DNA of 64,000 nucleotides from Thermodesulfobacteriota bacterium. GTDB lineage: Bacteria; Desulfobacterota; Desulfobacteria; Desulfobacterales; Desulfosudaceae. The DNA is taken from NCBI GenBank assembly GCA_040753795.1, contig JBFMDX010000001.1, positions 372,001 to 436,000 of the forward strand. The letters run 5' to 3'. The stretch's first letter is position 1; every line of letters begins with the position of its first letter. Positions 30,470 to 37,954 of this stretch are shown here, piece by piece. The notes beneath the pieces were generated by a model. The model was not told where the DNA came from, ran no database searches, and saw only the letters and a program-made list of their open reading frames with translations. The position numbers and the translations under genes are program-made.

Positions 30470-32173
30470 ATGGGAAGTAATCGTTTCTGGACCAAATCCT
30501 ACGACACCGGGGTCGGCGATCTGTCGCCCGATAAATGGGAAATCAGTTATGTAGACGCCATCAGGCCAGCGTTCGAGAACTTCGCGGACAAGACGGCCTA
30601 TGCCTTCATGGGCACGCATATCAGCTTCGAGGATTTGAACCATTACGCCAACCGTTTCGCGCACCAGCTGCTTGATCACGGCCTGACCAAAGGGGATGTG
30701 GTCGGCATCAACCTGCCCAACATCCCGGAATACGGCATTGCCTGGCTGGGCACGCTCCGGGCCGGATGCGTGGTCTCGGGTGTTTCACCGCTGCTGTCCG
30801 CCCCTGAAATGAAGCACCAGTTGAGCGATTCGAAGGCCAAAGCCCTGGTCACCCTGGACGCTGTCTTCGCGGCTACGGTCGTCAAGATTGCCGACGAATT
30901 ACCGGACCTGAAACTGGTCGTCGTGGCCAGTGTGGGCGGATTTCTGCCGCCGCTCAAGCGGTTTCTGGGAAAAAAGCTGGGCAAGATCCCCCAGGGCAAG
31001 ATCACGCCCCTTGAGGGAAAAACCGTGGTAAGAATTGAAACGGCCATCAAGGAAGGCGCCTATGGCGACATGGATCCCGGCATCAAGATCACGCCCGACG
31101 ACATCGCCTATATCCAGTATACCGGCGGCACCACCGGCCTGCCCAAGGGAGCGCAGTTGAGCCACCGCAACGTGGTGGCCGACGTGCTTATCGTTCAGCA
31201 CTGGCTGCACTGGGAAAAGGGCCGGGGCCTGGCCCTGTCCGGATTCCCCTTTTTCCATATCGCCGGTTTATTCTTCAACAAGAACTGCATCTATCTGGGC
31301 TGGACCCAGGTGCTCATTCCCAACCCCCGGGACACGGACCACATCTGCAAGGAAATCGCCAAATACCGGCCGTCGGTGCTGGTCAACGTGCCGTCCCTGT
31401 TTCAGATGCTGATCGCCAACCCCAAATTTAAAAATCTGGATCATTCCGGCCTGGAGGCCTGCATCTCGGCGGCTTCACCCTTTCCGGAGGAATCCCAGCG
31501 CCAGCTGGAGCAGATCGTCGGCCAGGGCAAGCTCCTGGAGGTGTACGGCATGACCGAGACATCGCCCCTGACCACCATGACGCCCGTCAACGGCAAGAAG
31601 AAGCTGGGCCATATCGGCCTGCCCCTGCCTAATACCGACATCTGCCTCAAGAGTACCGATACCGGCGAGCCTGTATCGCTGGGTCAGCCCGGCGAGATCT
31701 GCGTCAAGGGCCCCCAGGTCATGGTGGGCTATTTCAACAAGCCCGAGGAGACCGCCCGGGTGATGGACGCCGAGGGGTATCTGCATACCGGGGACGTGGC
31801 CATTCAGGACGAGGAGGGGTATCTGCGCATCGTCGACCGCACCAAGGACATGATCATCGTCAGCGGGTTCAAGGTCTTTTCCCGCCGGGTGGAGGATCTG
31901 CTCTCCGAGCATCCGGCCATCGACATGATCGCCACCATCGGCCGGCCCAATCCGGAGCGGCCCGGATCCGAGCTGGTGGAGGCCTATGTCAAGCCGCGGC
32001 TGGGGCATCCCCTGGCCGCGGACAAGGCGGCCCTGGAAAAGGATATCCTCGCCTTTGCCAAGGAGAAACTGTCGCCCTACGAAGTGCCCAAGCGGGTGCG
32101 TATTCTCGATGAGCTGCCTCTGACCACCGTCGGCAAGGTGGACAAGAAGGTGCTGCGAAAAAGGACGGATTAG
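30470..32173 (+). CDS. AMP-dependent acyl-CoA synthetase/ligase
   Basis: ANL-superfamily ligase of 567 residues, of the long- or medium-chain fatty acid/aryl acid type. Motifs: IQYTGGTTGLPKGAQLSHRN (P-loop), YGMTETSP, GDVAIQDEEGYLRIVDRTKDMIIVSGFKVF (hinge) and a C-terminal lysine in TTVGKVDKKVL. The start has a strong AGGAGGGGG ribosome site. It follows the sirtuin gene closely, and the C-terminal lysine is a possible site for acylation control. The exact acid substrate is not determined. A perfect 13-bp hairpin belonging to a repeat begins 4 bp after the stop. Confidence 0.92.
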   Translation: MGSNRFWTKSYDTGVGDLSPDKWEISYVDAIRPAFENFADKTAYAFMGTHISFEDLNHYANRFAHQLLDHGLTKGDVVGINLPNIPEYGIAWLGTLRAGCVVSGVSPLLSAPEMKHQLSDSKAKALVTLDAVFAATVVKIADELPDLKLVVVASVGGFLPPLKRFLGKKLGKIPQGKITPLEGKTVVRIETAIKEGAYGDMDPGIKITPDDIAYIQYTGGTTGLPKGAQLSHRNVVADVLIVQHWLHWEKGRGLALSGFPFFHIAGLFFNKNCIYLGWTQVLIPNPRDTDHICKEIAKYRPSVLVNVPSLFQMLIANPKFKNLDHSGLEACISAASPFPEESQRQLEQIVGQGKLLEVYGMTETSPLTTMTPVNGKKKLGHIGLPLPNTDICLKSTDTGEPVSLGQPGEICVKGPQVMVGYFNKPEETARVMDAEGYLHTGDVAIQDEEGYLRIVDRTKDMIIVSGFKVFSRRVEDLLSEHPAIDMIATIGRPNPERPGSELVEAYVKPRLGHPLAADKAALEKDILAFAKEKLSPYEVPKRVRILDELPLTTVGKVDKKVLRKRTD

Positions 32174-32176
32174 GGC

Positions 32177-32435
32177 GTACTTTTCTTTGGCGCAAAGAAA
32201 AGTACCAAAAGAAACATTGCCCGGCAGCGCCGGTCACGCCACGGCGTGACTTCCCTCGCGCGAACGCTTTTTCCGGCGCGGTCAGAAACTCGCTTGAGAA
32301 ACGGCCTTAAAGCACGTTTCCCGGTTCGAGCACTGTCTTCCCTTTTGCGTATTTTTACCGGGAACCGGCGCTCAAACAGTCTGCCCGCTTTCTCCGGAAA
32401 AATCGCCCGCGCTCGGCGGCGCTGCAATAGGCGGG
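32177..32435 (+). repeat. Palindromic repeat copy A
   Basis: Begins with a perfect 13-bp inverted repeat (32177-32189 with 32193-32205) and an 8-bp hairpin (32233-32240 with 32243-32250). It then forms a long imperfect palindrome. Conserved motifs AACTCG (32287-32292) and CTCAAACAG (32371-32379) are flanked directly by complementary arms (32278-32286 with 32380-32388, one mismatch). Further out, GCGCG...CTTTTTCCGG pairs with CCGGAAAAATCG...CGCGC near 32394-32412. An inner hairpin pairs TTCCCGGT (32318-32325) with ACCGGGAA (32357-32364). The same two motifs occur in the copies at 33262, 57201 and 58226. With copy A-prime it fills most of the 446-bp gap between the acyl-CoA ligase and the toxin gene. 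No gene was found inside. Confidence 0.75.
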
Positions 32436-32489
32436 GATCATCGGTATCTGTTCAGTCCGTCATGATGAGTTCAGGGGGGATCAATATAA

Positions 32490-32530
32490 TCGAACTTCGC
32501 TCACCAAAGGTTTGTTATTCCGGTCGATTC
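32490..32530 (+). repeat. Truncated right end of the palindromic repeat (copy A-prime)
   Basis: CGAACTTCGCTCACCAAAGG (from 32491) and the following bases resemble the right end of copy B at 33404-33442 with a few substitutions. No matching left end is seen, so it is a solo end or a remnant. It lies 55 bp upstream of the toxin-antitoxin promoter. Confidence 0.55.
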
Positions 32531-32584
32531 GATATCCTTTTAGGCGGCGTAGGCAAGGCCAGTGCCAGGTTCAGATAACATTTC

Positions 32585-32613
32585 TTGACATACCAAAGAG
32601 TGGATAGTATATA
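32585..32613 (+). promoter_or_regulatory. Sigma70-type promoter of the toxin-antitoxin operon
   Basis: TTGACA (32585-32590), exactly 17 bases, then TATATA (32608-32613). The toxin ATG is at 32620, only 6 bases after the -10 box, so transcription should start at or within a base or two of the A of the ATG. Confidence 0.75.
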
Positions 32614-32619
32614 TTTGAT

Positions 32620-32901
32620 ATGTGGACAGTCTATGAGCATCGCAACGCGGCCAGAAAAATAACCAGACTTCCTCAGGAGATCTTAAAGCGATATGAAAAA
32701 TGGAAGGATATCGTTAACATTTCCGGGCCTGAAGGATTGAAACTGATAAAAGGTTTCCACGACGAATCGTTGAGCGGACAATGGGCCGGCCATCGATCAT
32801 CACGTCTCGGGCTTCAGTACCGCGTGATCTACCGGGTGGAGAAGGATAAGATTTTCATCGAGGTGATTGACATTACGGCTCACGACTACAGGAGAAAGTG
32901 A
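32620..32901 (+). CDS. RelE/HigB-family toxin of a type II toxin-antitoxin system
   Basis: Small basic protein of 93 residues with the RelE-fold pattern: N-terminal helices followed by a beta-sheet containing SRLGLQYRVIYRVEKDKIFIEVIDITAHDY. The basic and aromatic residues near the C-terminus (H, D, Y, RRK) fit a ribosome-dependent mRNA interferase. The toxin gene precedes the antitoxin gene, the order typical of HigBA. No ribosome site is present before the ATG, and the promoter spacing predicts a leaderless message. The pair sits between palindromic repeat copies A and B, consistent with acquisition. Confidence 0.88.
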   Translation: MWTVYEHRNAARKITRLPQEILKRYEKWKDIVNISGPEGLKLIKGFHDESLSGQWAGHRSSRLGLQYRVIYRVEKDKIFIEVIDITAHDYRRK

Positions 32902-32902
32902 A

Positions 32903-33163
32903 ATGAAAAACTACCGGCTGGCGAAAAAAACCGTGGATGTTTCCGTGGGAGAATCCGTGCGGATTATCCGGGAACTTCAGGGGTTGAGTCAGAACGACTT
33001 GGCGGTCGTGACCGGCATCCCCCAATCCACTATATCCGCCATTGAGAACGATCGCATCCGGCTTGGCGTCGAACGGGCCAAAGTTCTGGCCCGGGCATTG
33101 AAATGCCATCCGGCGGTGCTTGTCTTCCCCGGCTGGAATTCCCATGAGCAATCCGCGGCCTGA
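32903..33163 (+). CDS. HigA-like XRE-family antitoxin
   Basis: Cognate antitoxin, 86 residues, starting 1 base after the toxin stop codon with AGGAGA 7 bases upstream of the ATG. A helix-turn-helix of the XRE/Cro type covers about 25-75 (LSQNDLAVVTGIPQSTISAIENDRI, then VERAKVLARAL). The N-terminal 20 residues are basic and may contact the toxin. It presumably represses the promoter at 32585. The strong ribosome site contrasts with the toxin's lack of one, which would favour an excess of antitoxin. Confidence 0.9.
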   Translation: MKNYRLAKKTVDVSVGESVRIIRELQGLSQNDLAVVTGIPQSTISAIENDRIRLGVERAKVLARALKCHPAVLVFPGWNSHEQSAA

Positions 33164-33261
33164 CGATCGCCTATGACGACAAGGTTTGGGCGCAGGGGGC
33201 AAGGTACAAGGAGCAGGGTAAAAGATACGGGGTGCGGGGGGCCAAGTGCGGGGCGTCGGGG

Positions 33262-33430
33262 CAAAAAACCATTTTGTTCGCTCGGCGATTATTTTGGGAG
33301 CGCTCGGCTCCCCCGGCTGAATCTCTCGAACTCGGGCTGACGCCCTCAGACAGCGAGAGATTCTTGACGCCGGGGTCGCCTCGCGCTTTTCCCCCAAAAC
33401 AATCGAACCTCGCTCACAAAAGGCTTTTTG
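33262..33430 (+). repeat. Palindromic repeat copy B
   Basis: A 169-bp imperfect palindrome. The outer ends are CAAAAAACCATTTTGTTCGC and CGCTCACAAAAGGCTTTTTG, complementary with a few mismatches. The middle arms pair CGATTATTTTGGG with a matching CCCAAAACAATCG. The inner arms GAATCTCTCG (33319-33328) and CGAGAGATTC (33354-33363) are perfect. The apex holds AACTCG, the short stem GGC/GCC and CTCAGACAG (33345-33353). It occupies most of the 350-bp gap between the antitoxin and the lipoprotein gene, in which I see no other feature. Confidence 0.85.
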
Positions 33431-33513
33431 ATCCCGGCCGATCCGGTCTGACCATTCGCTGATTCGCTGAAGGCAGCGGATGATATTATATATCGCTGGA
33501 CGACAGAGGAAGT

Positions 33514-33897
33514 ATGAGACGAATATCTTTTATTCCATTATTATTCGGATTATTGTTTTGGGTAATTGGATGCACATCAACTGACTTGTGTGCCCAGAAA
33601 AACCTGTTGAAAGTTCGCACAGCGTTAGATCTTGTGGAAAACTCGCCAGCTGGCAAAGATTTTGAAGCGCCCTGCACTGGTTGCCCTCAAGATGCTAAAT
33701 TGCTCGGACTGACTTTAGAGCAGATAGAATCTTGCCTTGGTCCGGCTGAACAATCCTACGATGGTAATGGCGGTTATTATTTCCATTACGTATTTTATAA
33801 ATTTGCAAAGCCATCGGAGGGAGGAGGTCCTGAACTACACCTTCGATTCGGGCAAGATAGTATATGTACATCGGCGAAGTGGGTGTACACACAGTAA
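33514..33897 (+). CDS. Small predicted lipoprotein
   Basis: Protein of 127 residues with a lipoprotein signal peptide (hydrophobic 8-18, lipobox WVIGCTS). The mature part carries a segment LGLTLEQIESCLGPAEQSYD followed by aromatic-rich beta strands and a C-terminal AKWVYTQ. This is loosely reminiscent of the small SmpA/OmlA fold, though too diverged to claim. It has several cysteines (Asp-Leu-Cys, CTGC, SC, IC) that could form disulfides. The ribosome site AGAGGAAG is good. Base composition is more AT-rich than in neighbouring core genes, and it lies between repeats, suggesting accessory origin. Function unknown. Confidence 0.75.
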   Translation: MRRISFIPLLFGLLFWVIGCTSTDLCAQKNLLKVRTALDLVENSPAGKDFEAPCTGCPQDAKLLGLTLEQIESCLGPAEQSYDGNGGYYFHYVFYKFAKPSEGGGPELHLRFGQDSICTSAKWVYTQ

Positions 33898-33993
33898 AGG
33901 TTAAACGGTTAACCCAAAAGCGTAGCACAGATGAGCATGGTGAACTGTAGCATCATCCTTATTTCTCGGTCAATCAATGGAGGTAAAGCCTAT

Positions 33994-34104
33994 ATGACCT
34001 CACAAAAAGCTTTTTGCGAGAACACCTCCGTGGGGTTAGGCCGTAAGCGAACCCCGAAAGGTGAAAAACAGAACGGGGGTTGTGGCCTTTCACAACCCCC
34101 GTAA
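33994..34104 (+). CDS. Possible 36-residue ORF overlapping hairpins
   Basis: ATG at 33994 with a strong GGAGG site 11 bases upstream opens a 36-codon frame ending at 34104. It has no recognisable domain, and the frame runs through two hairpins, one of which is the terminator of tRNA-Val on the other strand. It may be a chance frame inside repeat-like DNA. It is listed because the ribosome site is good. Confidence 0.2.
   Translation: MTSQKAFCENTSVGLGRKRTPKGEKQNGGCGLSQPP
34062..34102 (-). terminator. Rho-independent terminator of tRNA-Val
   Basis: Perfect 12-bp stem ACGGGGGTTGTG / CACAACCCCCGT (34073-34084 with 34091-34102) with a 6-base loop. Read on the minus strand it is followed by a T-rich stretch (about 34062-34070), 10 bases after the tRNA 3' end. 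On the plus strand it is followed by AAATTTTTA, so it may also stop transcripts from the lipoprotein side. Confidence 0.75.
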
Positions 34105-34111
34105 ATTTTTA

Positions 34112-34186
34112 TGGTGGGCGATACAAGATTTGAACTTGTGACTTCTACCGTGTGAAGGTAGCACTCTCCCGCTGAGTTAATCGCCC
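34112..34186 (-). tRNA. tRNA-Val(CAC)
   Basis: Complete cloverleaf on the minus strand. The acceptor GGGCGAT pairs with ATCGCCC, the D-arm is ACTC/GAGT, and the anticodon stem CTACC/GGTAG encloses loop TTCACAC with anticodon CAC. The T-arm is ACAAG-TTCAAAT-CTTGT, and CCA is encoded at the 3' end (34112-34114). It reads GTG valine codons. Confidence 0.95.
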
Positions 34187-34215
34187 TTAACGTCTTTTGT
34201 TCGTTGCGTGTATTT

Positions 34216-34244
34216 TGATACCAAAAACCGTTGCCCCGGTCAAC
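34216..34244 (-). promoter_or_regulatory. Sigma70-type promoter of tRNA-Val
   Basis: On the minus strand, TTGACC (34239-34244), a 17-base spacer and TATCAA (34216-34221). The predicted start is about 23 bases before the mature tRNA end at 34186. Confidence 0.65.
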
Positions 34245-34263
34245 AAACATTTTATGCCGGTTT

Positions 34264-34323
34264 CGAAAAAAAGTCTTTTGTGAGCGCCCCCGGCATCGTT
34301 GGGGAACGGACAAAAGGTTTTTC
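34264..34323 (-). repeat. Short (internally deleted) form of the palindromic repeat, copy C
   Basis: About 60 bp. The left end CGAAAAAAAGTCTTTTGTGA and the right end GGACAAAAGGTTTTT are imperfect inverted repeats of the same type as the ends of copies B and D. The interior is reduced to a small CCCC/GGGG hairpin without the AACTCG and CTCA(A/G)ACAG motifs. It sits between the scpB stop and the tRNA-Val promoter. Next to it a perfect 9-bp hairpin (AAGGTTTTT/AAAAACCTT, minus strand, about 34316-34335) may help end the scpAB transcript. Confidence 0.55.
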
Positions 34324-34350
34324 TAAAAACCTTCCATATTATATAAGATA

Positions 34351-35406
34351 TTAGGTGTTGTTTTCGTCTTCGGGAACCGGCGGTTCTTCCGTGCCATCGG
34401 TCGGCGGGGTAGCCACCCCCTGGTCCGGGGGAACCATTGTGTCGGGTTCATGGCCATCCGCTTCCTGTTCCGGCATATCCTCTTTCCGGTCAGGGGAGAC
34501 TGTTTCATCGTATTCCGGGCTGTCCATACCCGGTTCCGGCATATCCGAAACTTCGCCATCAACAAGATGTTCGACCCCGGACGCCGCTGCACCTTCGTCC
34601 CGGAAAACGGAATCCGCCTCGTCCTCCGCTATATAATCGTCCTTAACATCTGAATCCGCCTCAACGTCCGATGCCTCTTCGTCCGGTTCCGCCTCGCCCA
34701 CCGATAAGTCCCCGTCCTGATCTGAATAAACGGCCTCTTCGGTTCCCTGGGTTTCCGGAAGCTGATCCGTGATAGCCGAACCGTCTTCGCCGACCATTTC
34801 CGCGCCTTCACCCGGGGGCACGTCGTCTTCGGCCGGAGCCACCTCGACCCCTGTCCCGGCGGCGAACTGCTGGGCTATTCCCTCCTTGCCGAACGCCTGA
34901 ATCTCTTTCAGGCTCGGCATGTCACTCAGATTTTTAAGGTTGAAGATTTCCAGGAACCGCCGGGTGGTGGCGTAGATCAGGGGTCGGCCGGGTATCTCCT
35001 TTTTCCCCAGAATGCGGATCAGTTTCCGTTCCAGCAGGCTGCGCATGATGGCGCCGGAATCCACCCCCCGGATCCGCTCCACGTCGGCCCGGATGATGGG
35101 CTGGTGATAGGCGATAATGGCCAGGGTCTCCAGGGACGCCTTACTCAGGCGGACGGGAGCGGGCTTGACCAGTTTCCTGATCCACTCCTTGTACTCGGGC
35201 CGGGTCCGGAACTGGAACCCGCCGGCCACTTCATAGAGCAGAAAGCCGCCCTGCCGGTCCTCGTATTCCCCCACCAGTTCGGCGATGGCCAGTCGGATAT
35301 CTTTGGGGTCGGCCTCCGGAATGATCTGCTTGAGGGCCCGGACATCGACCGGATTGTCCGAGATAAACAGCAGACTTTCGATGGTGTTTTTCAAATCGTT
35401 CTGCAT
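34351..35406 (-). CDS. scpB: Segregation and condensation protein B
   Basis: Kleisin-associated subunit of the SMC-ScpAB condensin, with tandem winged-helix domains. Residues 1 to about 190 match the family (NTIESLLFISDNPVDVRALKQI, LSKASLETLAIIAYHQPIIRADVERIRGVD, LIYATTRRFLEIFNLKNLSDMP). The protein is 351 residues, far longer than the usual 180-220. Residues about 205-351 form a very acidic Pro/Asp/Glu-rich tail, and a 22-residue imperfect tandem repeat beginning DMPE lies near the end. It follows scpA by 17 bp. Confidence 0.93.
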   Translation of the reverse strand: MQNDLKNTIESLLFISDNPVDVRALKQIIPEADPKDIRLAIAELVGEYEDRQGGFLLYEVAGGFQFRTRPEYKEWIRKLVKPAPVRLSKASLETLAIIAYHQPIIRADVERIRGVDSGAIMRSLLERKLIRILGKKEIPGRPLIYATTRRFLEIFNLKNLSDMPSLKEIQAFGKEGIAQQFAAGTGVEVAPAEDDVPPGEGAEMVGEDGSAITDQLPETQGTEEAVYSDQDGDLSVGEAEPDEEASDVEADSDVKDDYIAEDEADSVFRDEGAAASGVEHLVDGEVSDMPEPGMDSPEYDETVSPDRKEDMPEQEADGHEPDTMVPPDQGVATPPTDGTEEPPVPEDENNT

Positions 35407-35423
35407 GAGAAATCACTTTCGTT

Positions 35424-36170
35424 TTACAGGTAGAACAACCGGATAACCCCGCTATCCACGTGCTGCCGGATGGAGACCAGCTGCATTTTGACCATTTCCA
35501 GCAGGGCCAGGAAAAAGGCGATCACCTCGCGTTTTCCGGAAACGTTCTCCAGCAGTTCGGCAAAGGTGATGGATCGTTTCTCCTCCAGCCGTTCCACGAT
35601 TTCCGCTATCTTATCCTTGATCGAAATCTCTTCCCTGGCCAGCATCATTTTTGAAGAGTCGGGGAGCCTGTCAATCACTTTCTGAAAGGCGTCAATCAGC
35701 TCGAACAGACCCACTTCGATCAGGTCGGCATCGGCCTCCTGCCGGAAGGCCTTCTTGTCGGTGGTCCGGACAAAGATGTCCTCATTTAAAATCGGCCGGG
35801 TGTTCAGGCCTTCGGCCGCTGACTTGATTTTCAGGTACTCTTCCAGCGCCCGGGTGATTTCGGCTCGCGGGTCCTCATCCTCGTCTCCGGCGGCGGAGTG
35901 GGACGGCAACAGGGTGCGGGATTTGATGTTGGTCAGAATGGCCGCCATATAGAGGAATTCACCGGCCAGATTGATGTTCAGGCTTTTCATCCACTCGATA
36001 TAATCCAGGAATTGCCTGGTGATGCTGGCGATGGGAATGTCATAGATGCTGACTTCGTTCTTCTTGATCAGGTAGACCAGAAGGTCCATGGGACCTTCGA
36101 AAATTTCGGTCTTGACCTTGTAAGGCCCGCCGGTTTCCGGTGCCTCTTCTATGATTTCCTCTTCCTGCAT
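35424..36170 (-). CDS. scpA: Segregation and condensation protein A
   Basis: Kleisin subunit that bridges SMC heads, 248 residues. The N-terminal family signature is EIFEGPMDLLVYLIKKNEVSIYDIPIASITRQFLDY, then EFLYMAAILTNIKSRTLLP, and a C-terminal winged helix (about 175-248) with ITFAELLENVSGKREVIAFFLALLEM. It follows trpS by 39 bp and precedes scpB, the usual order. Confidence 0.96.
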   Translation of the reverse strand: MQEEEIIEEAPETGGPYKVKTEIFEGPMDLLVYLIKKNEVSIYDIPIASITRQFLDYIEWMKSLNINLAGEFLYMAAILTNIKSRTLLPSHSAAGDEDEDPRAEITRALEEYLKIKSAAEGLNTRPILNEDIFVRTTDKKAFRQEADADLIEVGLFELIDAFQKVIDRLPDSSKMMLAREEISIKDKIAEIVERLEEKRSITFAELLENVSGKREVIAFFLALLEMVKMQLVSIRQHVDSGVIRLFYL

Positions 36171-36209
36171 GAGCGCTGTTCAAACTTGATGGTTGCTAAA
36201 ATTAAATGG

Positions 36210-37196
36210 TTAAATCCCTACGGCACGACGGACTTCGGCCATGGTCTGCCGGGCCACCTCTTGCGCCCGGGCCGTTCCTCTGGCGACAATCTCCTCCACC
36301 AGTTCCGGCCGCTGGACATAGTATTCCCGCCGTTCCCGGATGGGCGCCAGCCCTATCGCCAGGCTGGCGGCCAGTTTCTTTTTACATTCGATGCAGCCGA
36401 TGCCGGCCTTGCGGCAGTCCTGATTGATGGCGACCACGGTCCCCGCTTCCGAATAAAGCTTATGGAAGGAAAACACGTTACAGATATCCGGATCCCCGGG
36501 ATCGCTTTTCCGGGCCCGCTGGGGATCCGTGATCATTTTCATGGTCGTTTCCATGATCTTTTCCGGGGAATCGGCCAGGAAAACGGCGTTGTCATAGCTT
36601 TTGCTCATTTTCCGACGGTCGATGCCGAGGATCCGCGGGGTCTCCGTCAGTTTGGCCTGAGGCTCCGGGAAGACCGGGCCGTAAAAATGGTTGAATCGCC
36701 GGGCGATTTCCCGGGTGATTTCCACATGGGGTACCTGGTCTTCCCCAACCGGCACAAAGTCGGCTTTGTACATGATGATATCGGCCGCCTGAAGCACCGG
36801 ATACCCGAGAAAGCCGAAGGTGGATATGTCCTTGTTGCTTAACTGGGACATCTGGTCTTTGTAAGTCGGGTTCCGTTCCAGCCATCCCAGGGGGGTCAGC
36901 ATGGACAGGATCAGAAACAGTTCGGCATGCTCCTTGACCCGGGACTGGACAAACAGGGTGCATTTTTCCGGAGAAAGCCCGACGCTCAGCCAGTCCACCG
37001 CCATCATCCGGGAAAATTCGGAAAGGTTGCCGGGATTCTCATAATCCGTGGTCAGGGCGTGCCAGTCGGCGATGAAGAAAAAACAATCAAATTCATCCTG
37101 AAGGCCAACCCAGTGGTTCAGCGCGCCGTGAAGATTGCCCAGATGAAGCGGACCCGTGGGCCGCATACCGCTTAAAATTCTCTTTTTTGACGTCAT
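36210..37196 (-). CDS. trpS: Tryptophanyl-tRNA synthetase
   Basis: Class I aminoacyl-tRNA synthetase charging tRNA-Trp, 328 residues from the ATG at 37196 (GGGAG site upstream). An in-frame TTG 7 codons earlier is less likely. HIGH-type motif GPLHLGNLHGAL, tryptophan-pocket region, and KMSKSYDNAVF for the KMSKS loop. A Cys-rich stretch (CRKAGIGCIECKK) near residue 265 is as found in many bacterial TrpRS. Confidence 0.96.
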   Translation of the reverse strand: MTSKKRILSGMRPTGPLHLGNLHGALNHWVGLQDEFDCFFFIADWHALTTDYENPGNLSEFSRMMAVDWLSVGLSPEKCTLFVQSRVKEHAELFLILSMLTPLGWLERNPTYKDQMSQLSNKDISTFGFLGYPVLQAADIIMYKADFVPVGEDQVPHVEITREIARRFNHFYGPVFPEPQAKLTETPRILGIDRRKMSKSYDNAVFLADSPEKIMETTMKMITDPQRARKSDPGDPDICNVFSFHKLYSEAGTVVAINQDCRKAGIGCIECKKKLAASLAIGLAPIRERREYYVQRPELVEEIVARGTARAQEVARQTMAEVRRAVGI

Positions 37197-37246
37197 GAAA
37201 TAGCTCCCGACACTCAAATCCGTTAATCAATAAATATGGTGTAATA

Positions 37247-37954
37247 TCAGGGTGAACTGCCGGCAATAAAATTCAACCCCCCGCTGCCGAGCGCAAGATG
37301 AACCAGCGGCATGATTACAAACCAGATCGCGTTAAAGAACCAGTCCGCCTTGATCGTCAGCAAAAAAAGCAGCAGTATTATACCGAAGCGACCCATAGAT
37401 GCAAATCGTTTTCGCATGGCCGGCGGCAGGAAAACCAGCAGGATGTTGCTGCCGTCCAGTGGCGGGATGGGGATCAGATTGAAGACCGCCAGAACGGCGT
37501 TAATCAGCACGAAGTAGCCGAGCATCAGCAGCAGGTCCGTCACCAGAAACAGAGCCAGGGGGCTCATGGGCAGGGCGGCCTGGGCGGCAATCAGCAATAT
37601 CCGAAAGCAGACACCGGCCATCATCATAAACACCAGATTGGCCAGAACGCCGGCCGACGACACCCACAGGGTTCCTTTTTTCCAGTTGCGGAAAAGGGCG
37701 GGATTGACCGGTACCGGCCGGGCGTAACCAAAGACAAAAGGCGCGTTGAATACCGCCAGCAACAGCGGCAGAACCACCGATCCGACCGGGTCCACGTGCC
37801 GGATGGGATTGAGCGTGATCCTGCCGGCGCGGGCGGCGGTATCATCCCCCATTTTAAGGGCGGCGTATCCGTGGGCGGCCTCATGAAGGCTTACCGCGAA
37901 CAGGAGCGGGGTCACCATGACGACAATCCGGTTGATATCAAATTCGGGCAGCAT
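37247..37954 (-). CDS. Site-2 protease family (M50) membrane metalloprotease
   Basis: Multi-pass membrane zinc protease of 235 residues. HExxH is present in SLHEAAHGYAAL in the first membrane segment, the third ligand in NLIPIPPLDGSNIL, and NPIRHVDPVGSV is a hallmark of the short Rv2869c-unrelated YwhC-type group. No PDZ domain is seen. The start at 37954 gives the family N-terminus MLPEFDINRIV; the frame extends upstream only inside the neighbouring gene. It overlaps that gene's end by 17 bp. The substrate is unknown. Confidence 0.92.
   Translation of the reverse strand: MLPEFDINRIVVMVTPLLFAVSLHEAAHGYAALKMGDDTAARAGRITLNPIRHVDPVGSVVLPLLLAVFNAPFVFGYARPVPVNPALFRNWKKGTLWVSSAGVLANLVFMMMAGVCFRILLIAAQAALPMSPLALFLVTDLLLMLGYFVLINAVLAVFNLIPIPPLDGSNILLVFLPPAMRKRFASMGRFGIILLLFLLTIKADWFFNAIWFVIMPLVHLALGSGGLNFIAGSSP

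Noticed and set aside
37194-37217. Earlier TTG start for trpS at 37217
   Set aside because: The ATG at 37196 has a GGGAG site and gives the normal N-terminus.
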